A stretch of DNA of 64,000 bases from JANXAZ01 sp964504655 (GCA_964504655.1 CAZDFD010000002.1:1-64000); one strand, 5' to 3'. Positions 39,900 to 49,473 are shown, numbered from the stretch's first letter. Notes: generated by a model not told the origin, from the letters alone. Program-made: numbers and translations.

Positions 39900-42221
39900 A
39901 TGAGCGCCTGGGACGAGGGGTCACCGAACGCCGGCGGACCGGTCACCTCGGAGGAGGCCCTGGAGGTCCATGCCAGGGGCCGACCGGGCAAGATCGAGAT
40001 CACACCGACCAAGCCCCTGGCGACGCAGCGCGACCTTTCGCTGGTCTACTCCCCCGGCGTGGCGGCGCCGTGCCTCGTGATCGCCAAGGACCCCTCGAAG
40101 GCGTACGACTTCACGGCCAAGGGCAACTTGGTCGCCGTCATCTCGAACGGCACCGCGGTGCTCGGGCTAGGCAATCTCGGCGCGCTCGGCTCGAAGCCCG
40201 TGATGGAGGGCAAGGCGGTTCTCTTCAAGCGCTTCGCCGACATCGACAGTATCGATCTCGAGGTCGACACCACGGACGTCGATGCGTTCGTACAGTGCGT
40301 CAGCCTGCTCGGTCCCACCTTCGGTGGCATCAACCTCGAGGACATCAGGGCGCCGGAATGCTTCGTCATCGAGCAGCGCCTCCGGGAGCTCATGTCCATC
40401 CCGGTCTTCCACGACGATCAGCACGGAACCGCGATCATCGCCGCCGCGGGCCTGATCAACGCCCTCGATCTGACCGGCCGCTCGCTGCGCGATGCGAGGC
40501 TCGTGATCAACGGTGCCGGAGCCGCGGGGATCGCGTGCGCGGAGCTCATCACGGCGATGGGGGTCCCGCACGAGCACGTGATCCTCTGCGACACCCAGGG
40601 CGTGATCTGGCGCGGGCGCGAGACCGGCATCAATCAGTGGAAGTCGGCGCACGCGATCGACACGGACGCGCGCACGCTCGCCGATGCGATGCGCGGCGCC
40701 GACGTCGCACTCGGGCTGTCGGTCCGGGGAGCCTTCACCGCTGACATGCTCGCCTCGATGGCCCGGAACCCGGTCGTGTTCGCGATGGCGAACCCCGATC
40801 CCGAGATCACACCCGAGGAGGCGCGCGCGATCCGCAAGGACGTGATCATCGCCACGGGTCGGAGTGACTATCCCAATCAGATCAACAACGTCCTGGGATT
40901 TCCGTACATCTTCCGCGGTGCGCTCGACGTCCGGGCCTCGACGATCAACGATGCGATGAAGATCGCGGCGGCGCACGCGATCGCCGCGCTCGCTCGGGAG
41001 GACGTGCCCGACGAGGTGACGGCGGCCTATCGCGGCCGAAGGCTCCGCTATGGATCGGAGTACTTCATACCGACACCGTTCGACCCGAGATTGATCACCC
41101 ACGTCCCGACCGCGGTCGCCAAGGCGGCGATGGAGAGCGGCGTCGCCCGCCGCCCGATCGCCGATCTCGAGCGTTATCGGACGGAGCTCCGCAGCCGCCT
41201 CGATCCGACCGCGTCACGGATGCAGCTGGTGATCGACCGGGTCCGCGCCCAACCCAAGCGCGTCGTGTTCGCGGAGGGCGAGGAAGAGAAGGCGATCAGC
41301 GCGGCCCTCGCTTGGCGGGACCAGAGCCTCGGCACCCCGATCCTGATCGGGCGCGAAGAACGGATCGCGGCGACCCTGCAGGGTATGGGACTGAAGAGCC
41401 TGGACGGCGTCGAGCTCCACAATGCCCGACTGTCCGAACACAATCGCTTCTATGCGGAGTTCCTATACCGTCGCCAGCAGCGCAACGGTCTGCTCTTCCG
41501 TGACTGCCAGCGACTGGTCAACCAGGACCGCAACGTCTTCGCCGCTTGCATGGTGGCGAATGGACACGCCGACGCGATGGTGACCGGCCTGACCCGCAAC
41601 TATCACGATGTGCTCGAGGACGTGCTCCGGGTGATCGACCCCAAGCCCGGCCATCGGGTGTTCGGCCTCACCGTCATGGTGACCAAGGGCCGCACGGTGT
41701 TCATCGCCGACACCAACGTGCACGAACTGCCGGACACCAAGACGCTCGCCGACATCGCGATCCAGACGACGCGGGCGGTCCGACGCATGGGTGTGACCCC
41801 GCGAGTGGCCCTCCTGTCGTTCGCGACCTTCGGTAATCCGCCGGTTTCCAAGGCGGCGCGGATCCGGGAGGTGGTCCAGGAGCTCGATCGCCGACAGGTC
41901 GACTTCGAATACGACGGCGAGATGGGCGTGGACGTCGCGCTCGATCCGGATCTTCTGGCTCTCTACCCGTTCTGCCGGCTCAAGGGGCCCGCCAACGTCC
42001 TGATCATGCCGGCCCTGCACACCGCCAACATCGCCTACAAGCTGCTTCAGCAGCTCGGAGGCGGTACGGTGATCGGTCCGCTGCTCGAGGGCCTGGCGCA
42101 CCCGGTTCAGATCGTGCCGATGAACGCCACCGTGTCGGACATGCTCAACATCGCGGCCATGGCGGCGCACGATGGAATCCGCGAGCCTGAGCTCACGGCC
42201 AGCCGGGCGGCGGCCGAGTAG
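39900..42221 (+). CDS. maeB: NADP-dependent malic enzyme with C-terminal phosphotransacetylase-like domain
   Basis: A 773-residue hybrid protein. The malic enzyme part (~1-430) has LVYSPGVAAPCLVIAKDP, GNLVAVISNGTAVLGLGN, VFHDDQHGTAIIAAAGL and the cofactor loop INGAGAAGIACAELI. The C-terminal part (~445-765) is homologous to phosphate acetyltransferase (KRVVFAEGEEEKAISAAL, MVTGLTRNYHDVLEDVLR, LLQQLGGGTVIGPLLEGL) and in MaeB is regulatory, not catalytic. It oxidatively decarboxylates malate to pyruvate, making NADPH. Its stop lies nine bases from the convergent flavoenzyme operon. Confidence 0.96.
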   Translation: MSAWDEGSPNAGGPVTSEEALEVHARGRPGKIEITPTKPLATQRDLSLVYSPGVAAPCLVIAKDPSKAYDFTAKGNLVAVISNGTAVLGLGNLGALGSKPVMEGKAVLFKRFADIDSIDLEVDTTDVDAFVQCVSLLGPTFGGINLEDIRAPECFVIEQRLRELMSIPVFHDDQHGTAIIAAAGLINALDLTGRSLRDARLVINGAGAAGIACAELITAMGVPHEHVILCDTQGVIWRGRETGINQWKSAHAIDTDARTLADAMRGADVALGLSVRGAFTADMLASMARNPVVFAMANPDPEITPEEARAIRKDVIIATGRSDYPNQINNVLGFPYIFRGALDVRASTINDAMKIAAAHAIAALAREDVPDEVTAAYRGRRLRYGSEYFIPTPFDPRLITHVPTAVAKAAMESGVARRPIADLERYRTELRSRLDPTASRMQLVIDRVRAQPKRVVFAEGEEEKAISAALAWRDQSLGTPILIGREERIAATLQGMGLKSLDGVELHNARLSEHNRFYAEFLYRRQQRNGLLFRDCQRLVNQDRNVFAACMVANGHADAMVTGLTRNYHDVLEDVLRVIDPKPGHRVFGLTVMVTKGRTVFIADTNVHELPDTKTLADIAIQTTRAVRRMGVTPRVALLSFATFGNPPVSKAARIREVVQELDRRQVDFEYDGEMGVDVALDPDLLALYPFCRLKGPANVLIMPALHTANIAYKLLQQLGGGTVIGPLLEGLAHPVQIVPMNATVSDMLNIAAMAAHDGIREPELTASRAAAE

Positions 42222-42230
42222 GTTCGCGAC

Positions 42231-43364
42231 TCAGGACGGGTCGCCGGGACCGTTCCGAAACCGCGACGGCGCAAGCCCCGCCAGCGAAGTCGAGCTGTGC
42301 CCGTCCAGCACGAGCTCGGCGAGCACGGCGCCGACCGCGGGCGCAAGCATGAAGCCGTGACCCGAGAATCCGAAGGCCTGAAATAGACCGGGAACCGTCG
42401 GGCTGGCGCCGATCACCGGAAGATCGTCGGGCATGCGACCCTCGATCCCCGCCCAGGTGCGAATGATCGTGGCGCGGCCCAGATCGGGCACGATCCGGCA
42501 GGCCTCCTCGATGGCGGCGAGCGAGGTCGCGAGCAGGGGACGGCAGCGGGCCGTCTCCGGATCGGCGATCCCGCGACCGCCGCCGAAGATCACCGACCCC
42601 GAGGGGATCTGACGCAGATACACCCCCGGACCGGCCATGCCGAGGTTGGGCTCGATCCGATAGGGCAGGGGCTCGGAGACGAGCATGTTCGGGGCGATGA
42701 CCTCCCCGGGTAACGGCTCGCCCAACAGCGCTGAAACCCTCGGTCCCCAGGCACCGGAAGCATTCACGAGGACGCGTGCCGCGACCTCGAGGCCACCCTC
42801 TCCCCGGAGGCGGAAGCCATTCGGGATCCGCTCCACCGCCTTGACCGCGCAGCCCTCGACGATGCGGGCGCCCTGTCGACGAGCGGCTCGGGCGAAGAGC
42901 GGCGTCGCGAGCCGCGGATTGGCCTGACCATCGTCGGCGCAGAAGGAGCCGCCGGCGAAGCCCGGGCCGAGCCAGGGCCAGCGTTCCCGGAGCTGGTCGG
43001 GCCCGACGATGTCGCAAGCCACGCCGAAGCCGCGGGCCTCTGCGGCCCAATGCTCGAGCTCGGCCAACTCGACCGCATCGCGGGCGAGCCGAAGATGCCC
43101 CGTGGCGCGGAACTCGCAATCGCCGCCGACGAGGCGCTCGAGCCGCCCCCAGAGCCGCCGCGCTCGCTCGGCGAGCGGCAGCTCGGCGAACGAGCGCCCC
43201 TGTCGGCGGACGCCCCCATAGTTGACGCCCGAAGCCTGGCCACCGCACCGACCGCGCTCCAGAAGCACACACGGCACGCGCCGCAAGGCCAAGTGCAGGG
43301 CCGCCGAGCAACCGACGAGCCCGCCCCCCACCACGCAAACTTCGGCCTCGAGCCGCGTCGTCAC
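42231..43364 (-). CDS. FAD-dependent amine oxidoreductase, HcnC / opine-oxidase beta-like subunit
   Basis: A 377-residue DAO-family flavoprotein. The dinucleotide motif EVCVVGGGLVGCSAALHLAL is at the N-terminus, with LERGRCGGQASGVNYGGVR (the FAD-proximal segment), VNASGAWGPRVSALLGEPL and, near the end, GFSGHGFMLAPAVGAVLAEL. The GTG start overlaps the upstream subunit's stop codon (GTGA). It should be the catalytic subunit of the three-gene complex, oxidising an amino-acid- or opine-like C-N bond. Similar three-gene sets encode hydrogen cyanide synthase, opine/octopine oxidases and D-hydroxyproline dehydrogenase; the substrate here is open. Confidence 0.85.
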   Translation of the reverse strand: MTTRLEAEVCVVGGGLVGCSAALHLALRRVPCVLLERGRCGGQASGVNYGGVRRQGRSFAELPLAERARRLWGRLERLVGGDCEFRATGHLRLARDAVELAELEHWAAEARGFGVACDIVGPDQLRERWPWLGPGFAGGSFCADDGQANPRLATPLFARAARRQGARIVEGCAVKAVERIPNGFRLRGEGGLEVAARVLVNASGAWGPRVSALLGEPLPGEVIAPNMLVSEPLPYRIEPNLGMAGPGVYLRQIPSGSVIFGGGRGIADPETARCRPLLATSLAAIEEACRIVPDLGRATIIRTWAGIEGRMPDDLPVIGASPTVPGLFQAFGFSGHGFMLAPAVGAVLAELVLDGHSSTSLAGLAPSRFRNGPGDPS

Positions 43365-44743
43365 GGCGATGCGTCCGGCGCATCGGCGCGGCGGGCCCGC
43401 GCGGGCAGGGGCTCCACCGGTGCCCGCGTCCGCAGCCGGCCCACCTTCGCCAAGGGCTGGCCCGAGGCCCGAGCGACCAGCCGCGCCAAGGTGGGACCAC
43501 AGATCCGGCCCTGGCAACGCCCCATGCCGCAGCGGGTCAGTGCCTTGACCCGATCGACCTCGCACTCGTCGAACTCGCGGACGGCCGCCCGGATGGCTCC
43601 GGCCGTGACACCCTCGCAGCGGCACACCACCGTCGCATCGGCGATGGCCTCCTCGAGCCGCGCGGGAAACGGAAAGGCCCGCGCCAAGGCTCGGGCGAAG
43701 CGGACATGGCGGGCCAGTTCGCGATCGAGCCGAGCTGCGCGATCCCGGTCGAAGGGGAGGCGGAGGTCCTCGAGAACGGCGAGAGCCGCACGCTCGCCCG
43801 AGAGGCCGGCCGCTTCCGCTCCGAGGGGCGCTGCTCCATCGCCTGCGGCATAGACGCCCGGTACGGAGGTGCGACCGGATCCGTCCAGCGCCGGAAGCCA
43901 AAGACCGGTCGCGTCCTCGAGCGCCATCGCTGCATCCGCGAGGTCGAGGATCTGGGTCTGCGGCACGAGCCCGAAGCCGATGGCGACGGCGTCGCAGGGA
44001 ACAACCTCGCGTCGCCGGCCGGCGTGGATGACGAGCCCAGTCACCCGGTCGACGCCTTCGACCGCGACGGCGGTCACCCGGCGGAGGCACGGCACTCGCG
44101 CGCGATGGAGGATCCACAGACAGCGGATTCCGAGGGCCAGTCGTGCTCTGTCGGCGATCAGGCCCGGCAGTGCGGCCGCGACATCGCCGAGCCCGGCCGT
44201 GTCGGCCACGACCGCCACCTCGCACCCGGCCGCGACGTGCTGTGCCGCGGTCAGGTAGAGCAACGGCCCGGTGCCGACGCAGGCTATCCGGCGCCCCACG
44301 GCGCAGCCCTGGGTCTTGAGTGCGATCTGGGCAGCTCCGAGCGTGACCACGCCCGGAAGCGTCCAGCCCGGGACGGGCACCTCGCGGTCGTGCGCGCCGG
44401 CGCACAGCACCAGCCTGTCCCAACGGGTCGAATCGACCTCGCCGGATGGGCCGACCGCCCAGAGCCGGTGGTCCTCGAGGCCGACCACAGCGGTCGACGG
44501 GTAGCAGTCGACGCGGTCCCCGAGCGCCTCGAAGTCGGAGCGAGCCCGCGGCCCCGCGGCCGGGTCGAAGCCGGGCAGCGGCGGGAGTTCGAGCCCGAGC
44601 GCCTGTTCGCGCAGGACCTGACCGCCGGCGGCGGGCTCGCGGTCCAGGAGCATCGGACGGATCCCGCCCTCGACGAGGCGGCGGACGGCGGCGAGGCCGG
44701 CCGGACCCGCGCCGACGACCACGACCGCCGGCGCGGAGCTCAC
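43361..44743 (-). CDS. FAD/NAD-binding and [2Fe-2S] oxidoreductase, HcnB / opine-oxidase alpha-like subunit
   Basis: A 460-residue protein. VVVVGAGPAGLAAVRRLVEGG is the first dinucleotide fold; a second (RRIACVGTGPLLYLTAAQHV) lies near the middle, and VPGVYAAGDGAAPLGAEAA closes the FAD domain. The C-terminal BFD-like domain has four Cys for a [2Fe-2S] cluster: VVCRCEGVTAG, then LTRCGMGRCQGRICGP. The GTG at 44743 overlaps the stop of the small ferredoxin-like subunit. The overlapping starts in the operon imply stoichiometric production of the three subunits. Confidence 0.85.
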   Translation of the reverse strand: MSSAPAVVVVGAGPAGLAAVRRLVEGGIRPMLLDREPAAGGQVLREQALGLELPPLPGFDPAAGPRARSDFEALGDRVDCYPSTAVVGLEDHRLWAVGPSGEVDSTRWDRLVLCAGAHDREVPVPGWTLPGVVTLGAAQIALKTQGCAVGRRIACVGTGPLLYLTAAQHVAAGCEVAVVADTAGLGDVAAALPGLIADRARLALGIRCLWILHRARVPCLRRVTAVAVEGVDRVTGLVIHAGRRREVVPCDAVAIGFGLVPQTQILDLADAAMALEDATGLWLPALDGSGRTSVPGVYAAGDGAAPLGAEAAGLSGERAALAVLEDLRLPFDRDRAARLDRELARHVRFARALARAFPFPARLEEAIADATVVCRCEGVTAGAIRAAVREFDECEVDRVKALTRCGMGRCQGRICGPTLARLVARASGQPLAKVGRLRTRAPVEPLPARARRADAPDASP

Positions 44744-45072
44744 CAGCCCGCCCTCTCCGAATCGAGCAGGACGGCCATGCCCTTCTCGAGCCGGGTCGTG
44801 CAGGCACGGACCCTGCGCCCATCGGCGAGACGTACCCAGCAATCCTGGCAGATGCCCATCAGGCAGAAGCCTGCGCGGCGGCGCGGATCGGGCGCCAACG
44901 CGCCGAGGTCCGAGCGGTTGGTGAGCAGGGCGGTCAACAGGGTGTCGCCGTCGAGACCCGAAGCCGGCCGATTGTCGATGGTGAACGCCACTTCGGTCGC
45001 CGACCGACGACCCACTCTAACGAGGCGAGGCGCACGCGCAGACCGCTCGCCCGCATCCTCCTCATCTGCCAC
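44740..45072 (-). CDS. [2Fe-2S] ferredoxin-like subunit, HcnA / opine-oxidase gamma-like
   Basis: A 110-residue plant-type ferredoxin-fold protein. The cluster motif GFCLMGICQDCWV and a later RACTT give C-x4-C-x2-C...C. VAFTIDNRPASGLDGDTLLTALL matches the HcnA/HcnA-like N-terminal fold. The start is GTG at 45072, very close to the predicted promoter; an in-frame GTG at 45015 would shorten the protein to the conserved fold and allow a normal leader. It is the first gene of the three-subunit operon. Confidence 0.83.
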   Translation of the reverse strand: MADEEDAGERSARAPRLVRVGRRSATEVAFTIDNRPASGLDGDTLLTALLTNRSDLGALAPDPRRRAGFCLMGICQDCWVRLADGRRVRACTTRLEKGMAVLLDSERAGW

Positions 45073-45084
45073 ATCCAGCTCCCG

Positions 45085-45112
45085 CGCCTAGCGTATTTAA
45101 ATACGCCTTCAA
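45085..45112 (-). promoter_or_regulatory. Promoter with a 16-bp palindromic operator for the three-subunit flavoenzyme operon
   Basis: GCGTATTTAAATACGC (45091-45106) is a perfect 16-bp palindrome in an AT-rich patch unlike the surrounding DNA. On the minus strand it exactly fills the spacer between TTGAAG (45112-45107) and TAGGCG (45090-45085), a weak sigma-70 promoter. This is a typical placement for a GntR-, TetR- or MerR-type regulator. No regulator gene is nearby. Confidence 0.6.
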
Positions 45113-45152
45113 CCCTCCTCAGATTTCCGGCACCGGAGGCGCCCCCCCTGGC

Positions 45153-48100
45153 TCAATGCGCGGTCGCCGCCGGTACCGCACCCAGCGGTCGGGCCGCAGC
45201 CTCACCGCGGATCCGCTCGCGCAACCACTGGAACACCACGTACAGGGTCGGAATGAAGAAGATGCCGACGGCCGAGGCGGCGATCATGCCCGCGAACACG
45301 GCCGTGCCGACCCCCCGGCGGCTGAGCATGGCGGCACCGGTGGCCGTGACGAGCGGCGCGAGCCCGGCGACGAACGCAAGGCTCGTCATCATGACCGCGC
45401 GGAAGCGCTCGCGCGCTCCCGCCACGGCGGCCTCGGCGATCGGCAAGCCCTCCTCGCGCCGCAGCTTCGCGAACTCGACGATCAAGATGCCGTTCTTGGC
45501 GGCCAGCGCGATCAGTACGACGATGCCGATCTGCGCGTAGACATTGTTGTCGAGCCCAGCCAGGAGTATCCCCACCATGGCGCCCGCCAAGCCCACCGTC
45601 GTCGAAAGAAGAACCGGAACCGGGATCGTCCAGCTCTCGTAGAGCGCCACGAGAAACAAGTAGGCGAACAGGATGGCGAGGGCGAGGACGATCGCGGTTT
45701 GGCCTCCTGCCGCCTTCTCCTGAAGAGCGGTGCCGGTCCACTCGAGCGCATAGCCTTCCGGCAGCGTCCGCGCCGAGAGCGCCTCCATGGCGAGCAGCGC
45801 GTCGCCCGAACTCACACCGGGGGCCGGGCTGCCATTGATGGTGACGCTGCGGAGATTGTTGTAGCGAATCACCGTCTGCGGTCCGAGGATCGGGCGGGTC
45901 TCGGCGAAGGCGCGCAGCGGGACCATCTGCCCGTTCCGATTTCGCACGTGAATCCGGTAGATGTCTGGCACGGCCGCCCTGTCCTCGGCCTCCCCCTGAA
46001 GGTTCAGTTGCCACGTGCGGCCGAAAAGGTTCAAATCGTTGACGTAATACCCACCGAGCGTCGCCTGAAGTGCATTGAAAACATCCGACAAGACGACGCC
46101 AAGCGTCTGCACCTTGTCGCGATCGATCTCGAGATAGAGCTGCGGCGTACTGGCCGAAAAGGTGGAAAACACGACCCCGAGCTTGGCCTCCTGATTGGCC
46201 GCAACGACCAGACCGCGAGAGACGCTCGCCAGATCGGCAGGTGTGCCACCCTTGAGGTCCTGAAGCTGCGCCTCGAAGCCTCCGCCCGTCCCGAGACCGA
46301 TGATGGGCGGGACGTTGAAGGCGATCAGGTTGGCCTCGCGGATCGTCCGCCCCTCGGCCACGACGCGCGCGATGATCGAGCGGACGTCCGTGCCGGACGC
46401 GGTCCGCTCCGCGAACGGCTTGAGAAGCACGATCAGATAGGCGCTGTTGGACTTGGCGAGGCCTTCGAGGGTGCTGTAGCCGACGACCGTGCTGATGTCC
46501 TGGACGCTCGGATCCTGCCTGATCAGCTCCTCCACCCGCTCGACGACGGCCGCCGTACGATTGACGGACGCGCCCTCGGGCAGCTGCACCTCGGCGAAGA
46601 AGCCGCCCTGATCCTCCTCGGGCAGGAAGCCGGTCGGCGTGACCTCGAAGAGCCAGGCATTGGCCGCGAGCACGCCGCCGAGGGCCACGAGGACCAGCAC
46701 CGCGACCCGCACGAGCCGCTTGACGATCGCGGCGTACCCGTCACGGGCCAGATCGATGCCCTTGAGCACGTACGCCATCGGTCCGCGCCTTGGGCCGTGA
46801 CGGTGCCTGAGGAGGATCGCACAGAGCGCCGGCGACAGGGACAACGCGTTGATGGCCGAGATGATCATCGACACCACGACGGCGACGGCGAACTGCTGGA
46901 AGAGCTGGCCGGAGATCCCGGGAATGAACGCCGTCGGCACGAACACCGAGAGCAGGACCAGCGTGATGGCGATAATCGGCGCCGTGATCTCGCCCATGGC
47001 GGCCTTGGTGGCCTCGGCCGGACCGAGTTCGGGGCGCTGCTCGAGCTTGGCCTCCACGGCCTCGACCACGACGATCGCATCGTCGACGACGATGCCGATC
47101 GCCAGAACGAGGGCCAGCATCGACACCATGTTGAGCGAGAAGCCCAACGCCAGCATCACCGCGAAGACACCGATCAACGAGACCGGAACGGCGATCAGCG
47201 GAATCAGGGTGGCCCTCACACTGCCCAAGAATAAGAAGACCACGATGATCACGAGAACGAACGCCTCGGCCAAAGTATGCAGCACTTCTTCCATGCTTTG
47301 CTTGACGAACGACGTTGTATCGTACGTTATCTTGTAATCTATTCCCTGCGGAAACCTGCTTTTCGCTTCCTCCATGACCCTGAGCACACCAGCTGCCGTG
47401 TCGAGCGCGTTGGCGCCGGGTGCCTGATAGATCGCGATCAGTGCCCCCGGCCCGCTGTTGAAACGGCCGAAGGTATCGGACGTCTTGGCGCCGAGCTCGA
47501 CCCGTCCAACGTCCCTGACCCGAACGAACGAACCGTCCGGGTTGGCGCGAATGACGATGTTCTCGAACTCCGAGACCTCGGTCAGCCGCCCCTTGGTCTG
47601 GATGGTGAGCTGGAAGGCGGTGTCGTCGGATATGGGCTGGGCGCCGATCCGGCCCACGGCCGCCTGGATGTTCTGTGCCTGAAGCGCCGTGATGATGTCG
47701 TTCGGCGTGATCCCGAGCGCGGTCAGGCGGTCCGTCCCGACCCAAACCCGCATGCTGTAGTCGAGCGCACCGAAGAGCGACGCGTCACCGACCCCACGCA
47801 CCCGCTTGATATTGTCCAAGACATTAATCGTCACATAGTTGGAAAGGAACAATGTATCGTATCGTTGGTCAGGTGAGTAGATAGCTAGAACCTGAAGGAT
47901 GGCAGAAGATTTCTTCTTTACCGACAAGCCCTGCCGACTGACCTCTTGCGGTAGCTGGGGGATCGCCAGCTGAACCCGGTTCAGCACATTGACGGTATTG
48001 ATATCAGGATCTGTGCCGACCTCGAACGACACGTTGAGGGTGTAGCTGCCGTCACTTCCCGACGTCGACTTCATGTAGAGCATCTTGTCGACGCCGACGA

Positions 48101-48308
48101 CTTGGCTCTCGACCGGTTGGGCCACCGTGGCATCGACGACTTCCGCGCTCGCGCCCGGGTAACGACCGGTCACTTGCACCTGAGGCGGCACGATGTCCGG
48201 AAACTGGGCGATCGGCAGGGCGGTGAGAGCGATCAACCCGGCGAGCGTGATGACGGTCGAGATGACGATCGCAAGTCGCGGCCGGTCGACGAAGACGGCG
48301 GAGATCAT
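45153..48308 (-). CDS. RND multidrug efflux permease (AcrB/MexF type)
   Basis: A 1051-residue inner-membrane pump of the HAE-1 family. It begins MISAVFVDRPRLAIVISTVI, with twelve membrane helices and two large periplasmic loops. The proton-relay aspartates lie in GIVVDDAIVVVEAVE. Other family marks are FPDIVPPQVQVTGRYPGAS, LNRVQLAIPQLPQEV, ITAPIIAITLVLLSVFVPTAF and, late, LAALAAKNGILIVEFAKLRRE. ATG at 48308 is the family start. The adaptor gene ends four bases upstream. No outer-membrane channel or local regulator is present. The stretches 47270-47340 and 47800-47960 are noticeably AT-richer than neighbouring genes. Confidence 0.95.
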   Translation of the reverse strand: MISAVFVDRPRLAIVISTVITLAGLIALTALPIAQFPDIVPPQVQVTGRYPGASAEVVDATVAQPVESQVVGVDKMLYMKSTSGSDGSYTLNVSFEVGTDPDINTVNVLNRVQLAIPQLPQEVSRQGLSVKKKSSAILQVLAIYSPDQRYDTLFLSNYVTINVLDNIKRVRGVGDASLFGALDYSMRVWVGTDRLTALGITPNDIITALQAQNIQAAVGRIGAQPISDDTAFQLTIQTKGRLTEVSEFENIVIRANPDGSFVRVRDVGRVELGAKTSDTFGRFNSGPGALIAIYQAPGANALDTAAGVLRVMEEAKSRFPQGIDYKITYDTTSFVKQSMEEVLHTLAEAFVLVIIVVFLFLGSVRATLIPLIAVPVSLIGVFAVMLALGFSLNMVSMLALVLAIGIVVDDAIVVVEAVEAKLEQRPELGPAEATKAAMGEITAPIIAITLVLLSVFVPTAFIPGISGQLFQQFAVAVVVSMIISAINALSLSPALCAILLRHRHGPRRGPMAYVLKGIDLARDGYAAIVKRLVRVAVLVLVALGGVLAANAWLFEVTPTGFLPEEDQGGFFAEVQLPEGASVNRTAAVVERVEELIRQDPSVQDISTVVGYSTLEGLAKSNSAYLIVLLKPFAERTASGTDVRSIIARVVAEGRTIREANLIAFNVPPIIGLGTGGGFEAQLQDLKGGTPADLASVSRGLVVAANQEAKLGVVFSTFSASTPQLYLEIDRDKVQTLGVVLSDVFNALQATLGGYYVNDLNLFGRTWQLNLQGEAEDRAAVPDIYRIHVRNRNGQMVPLRAFAETRPILGPQTVIRYNNLRSVTINGSPAPGVSSGDALLAMEALSARTLPEGYALEWTGTALQEKAAGGQTAIVLALAILFAYLFLVALYESWTIPVPVLLSTTVGLAGAMVGILLAGLDNNVYAQIGIVVLIALAAKNGILIVEFAKLRREEGLPIAEAAVAGARERFRAVMMTSLAFVAGLAPLVTATGAAMLSRRGVGTAVFAGMIAASAVGIFFIPTLYVVFQWLRERIRGEAAARPLGAVPAATAH

Positions 48309-48312
48309 GGCA

Positions 48313-49473
48313 TCATCTCCGCGGCGCCAATGCGTCGAGCGGTGGCAGCGGTGCCTCGGTCGGCGCCACCACGATTCCGGGCCGAACCTTCTGGATACCC
48401 TCGGTGACGACGCGATCGCCTTCTCCGAGGCCCTCCTCGACTGCGTAGAGACTGCCATAGGCGGGTCCAGGACGAATTCGCCGCACCTGGACCTTGCTCG
48501 CGTCATCGACGAGCAGCACGTAGCGGCCGGCTTGATCGAACTGGACCGCGCTCTGCGGAACGACCAACGCGGACACGGGTTGCGCCGTCTCGACGAGCAC
48601 GGTCACCAGGGCACCGTCGATCAAGGTCCGATCGGGGTTCGCCAGCCTTGCGCGAATCGCGATCGTATCGGTGCCCGGGTCCACTTGGACGTCGACGAAG
48701 TCGAGGCTCCCGGTCTCAGCATACAGACTGCCGTCGGCGAGCCGGAGGCGCACCTTGACCGCGCGTGGATCGTTTCCGCTCGCCTCGGCCCTTCGGCGCA
48801 CGTCCAGGAGCTGCCGGACCGACACCGGAAAGGTGACGTAGATCGGGTCCTGGCTCACGACGGTGGCGAGCGGCGGGCTCGACGGTCCGACGAGGTCCCC
48901 GACGGAGACGCTCGACCGGCCGACACGTCCCGCGACTGGGCTGAAGACGTTCGTGTACGAAAGGTCGAGCTCGGACTTCTCGAGCGCCGCTTGGCTGCCG
49001 AGCAGTGCGCCCTTGGCCTGCGCCTGCTTGGCCAGAGCCTCGTCGAGCTTGGCCTGCGCCACGGCTTGGCGCTGGACGAGAACGGTCTGCCGATCGACCT
49101 CGAGATCCGCGAGCTTGAGTGAGCCTGTCGCTGCGATGATCGCCGCCTTGTCCTCGTTGACCTTGGCCTGGTAGGGCCCCTTCTCCATCACGAACAGGAG
49201 CTGACCGGCACCGACATCCGCCCCGTCCTCGAAGCGGATCTCCTGGACGAAGCCCTCGACCCGAGCCCTGAGATCGACCTTGTCGACGGCCTCGATCCGC
49301 CCGGTGAAACTGGTCACGGGCGTCACGTCGCGCCGCTCGACCCGGATCACCGTGACCGCGGGTGGCGGCGGTGCCGGGCCGGTCTGCTGCGCCTCGGCGC
49401 GTTCGCACAGGCCGAGGGGTCCGCAGATCCCCAGCAGCGCCAGAAGGGCAACCCGACAACGCACGCCGACCAT
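48313..49473 (-). CDS. RND efflux periplasmic adaptor (membrane fusion protein)
   Basis: A 386-residue adaptor. The N-terminal hydrophobic segment (VALLALLGICGPLGLCERAEA) is a signal or lipoprotein-like leader. Then come PVTSFTGRIEAVDKVDLRARV (lipoyl-like half), a coiled-coil hairpin (~105-160), LSYTNVFSPVAGRVGRSSVS and beta-barrel segments. The ATG at 49473 follows GGAGG by six bases. It bridges the RND permease and an outer-membrane channel that is not encoded here. It is the first gene of the efflux pair. Confidence 0.93.
   Translation of the reverse strand: MVGVRCRVALLALLGICGPLGLCERAEAQQTGPAPPPPAVTVIRVERRDVTPVTSFTGRIEAVDKVDLRARVEGFVQEIRFEDGADVGAGQLLFVMEKGPYQAKVNEDKAAIIAATGSLKLADLEVDRQTVLVQRQAVAQAKLDEALAKQAQAKGALLGSQAALEKSELDLSYTNVFSPVAGRVGRSSVSVGDLVGPSSPPLATVVSQDPIYVTFPVSVRQLLDVRRRAEASGNDPRAVKVRLRLADGSLYAETGSLDFVDVQVDPGTDTIAIRARLANPDRTLIDGALVTVLVETAQPVSALVVPQSAVQFDQAGRYVLLVDDASKVQVRRIRPGPAYGSLYAVEEGLGEGDRVVTEGIQKVRPGIVVAPTEAPLPPLDALAPRR

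Noticed and set aside
45156..47234. A 692-residue open frame on the plus strand opposite the RND permease gene
   Set aside because: It is antisense to an unmistakable RND pump, and its composition (Asp/His/Arg/Gln-rich) is typical of shadow frames in GC-rich genes.
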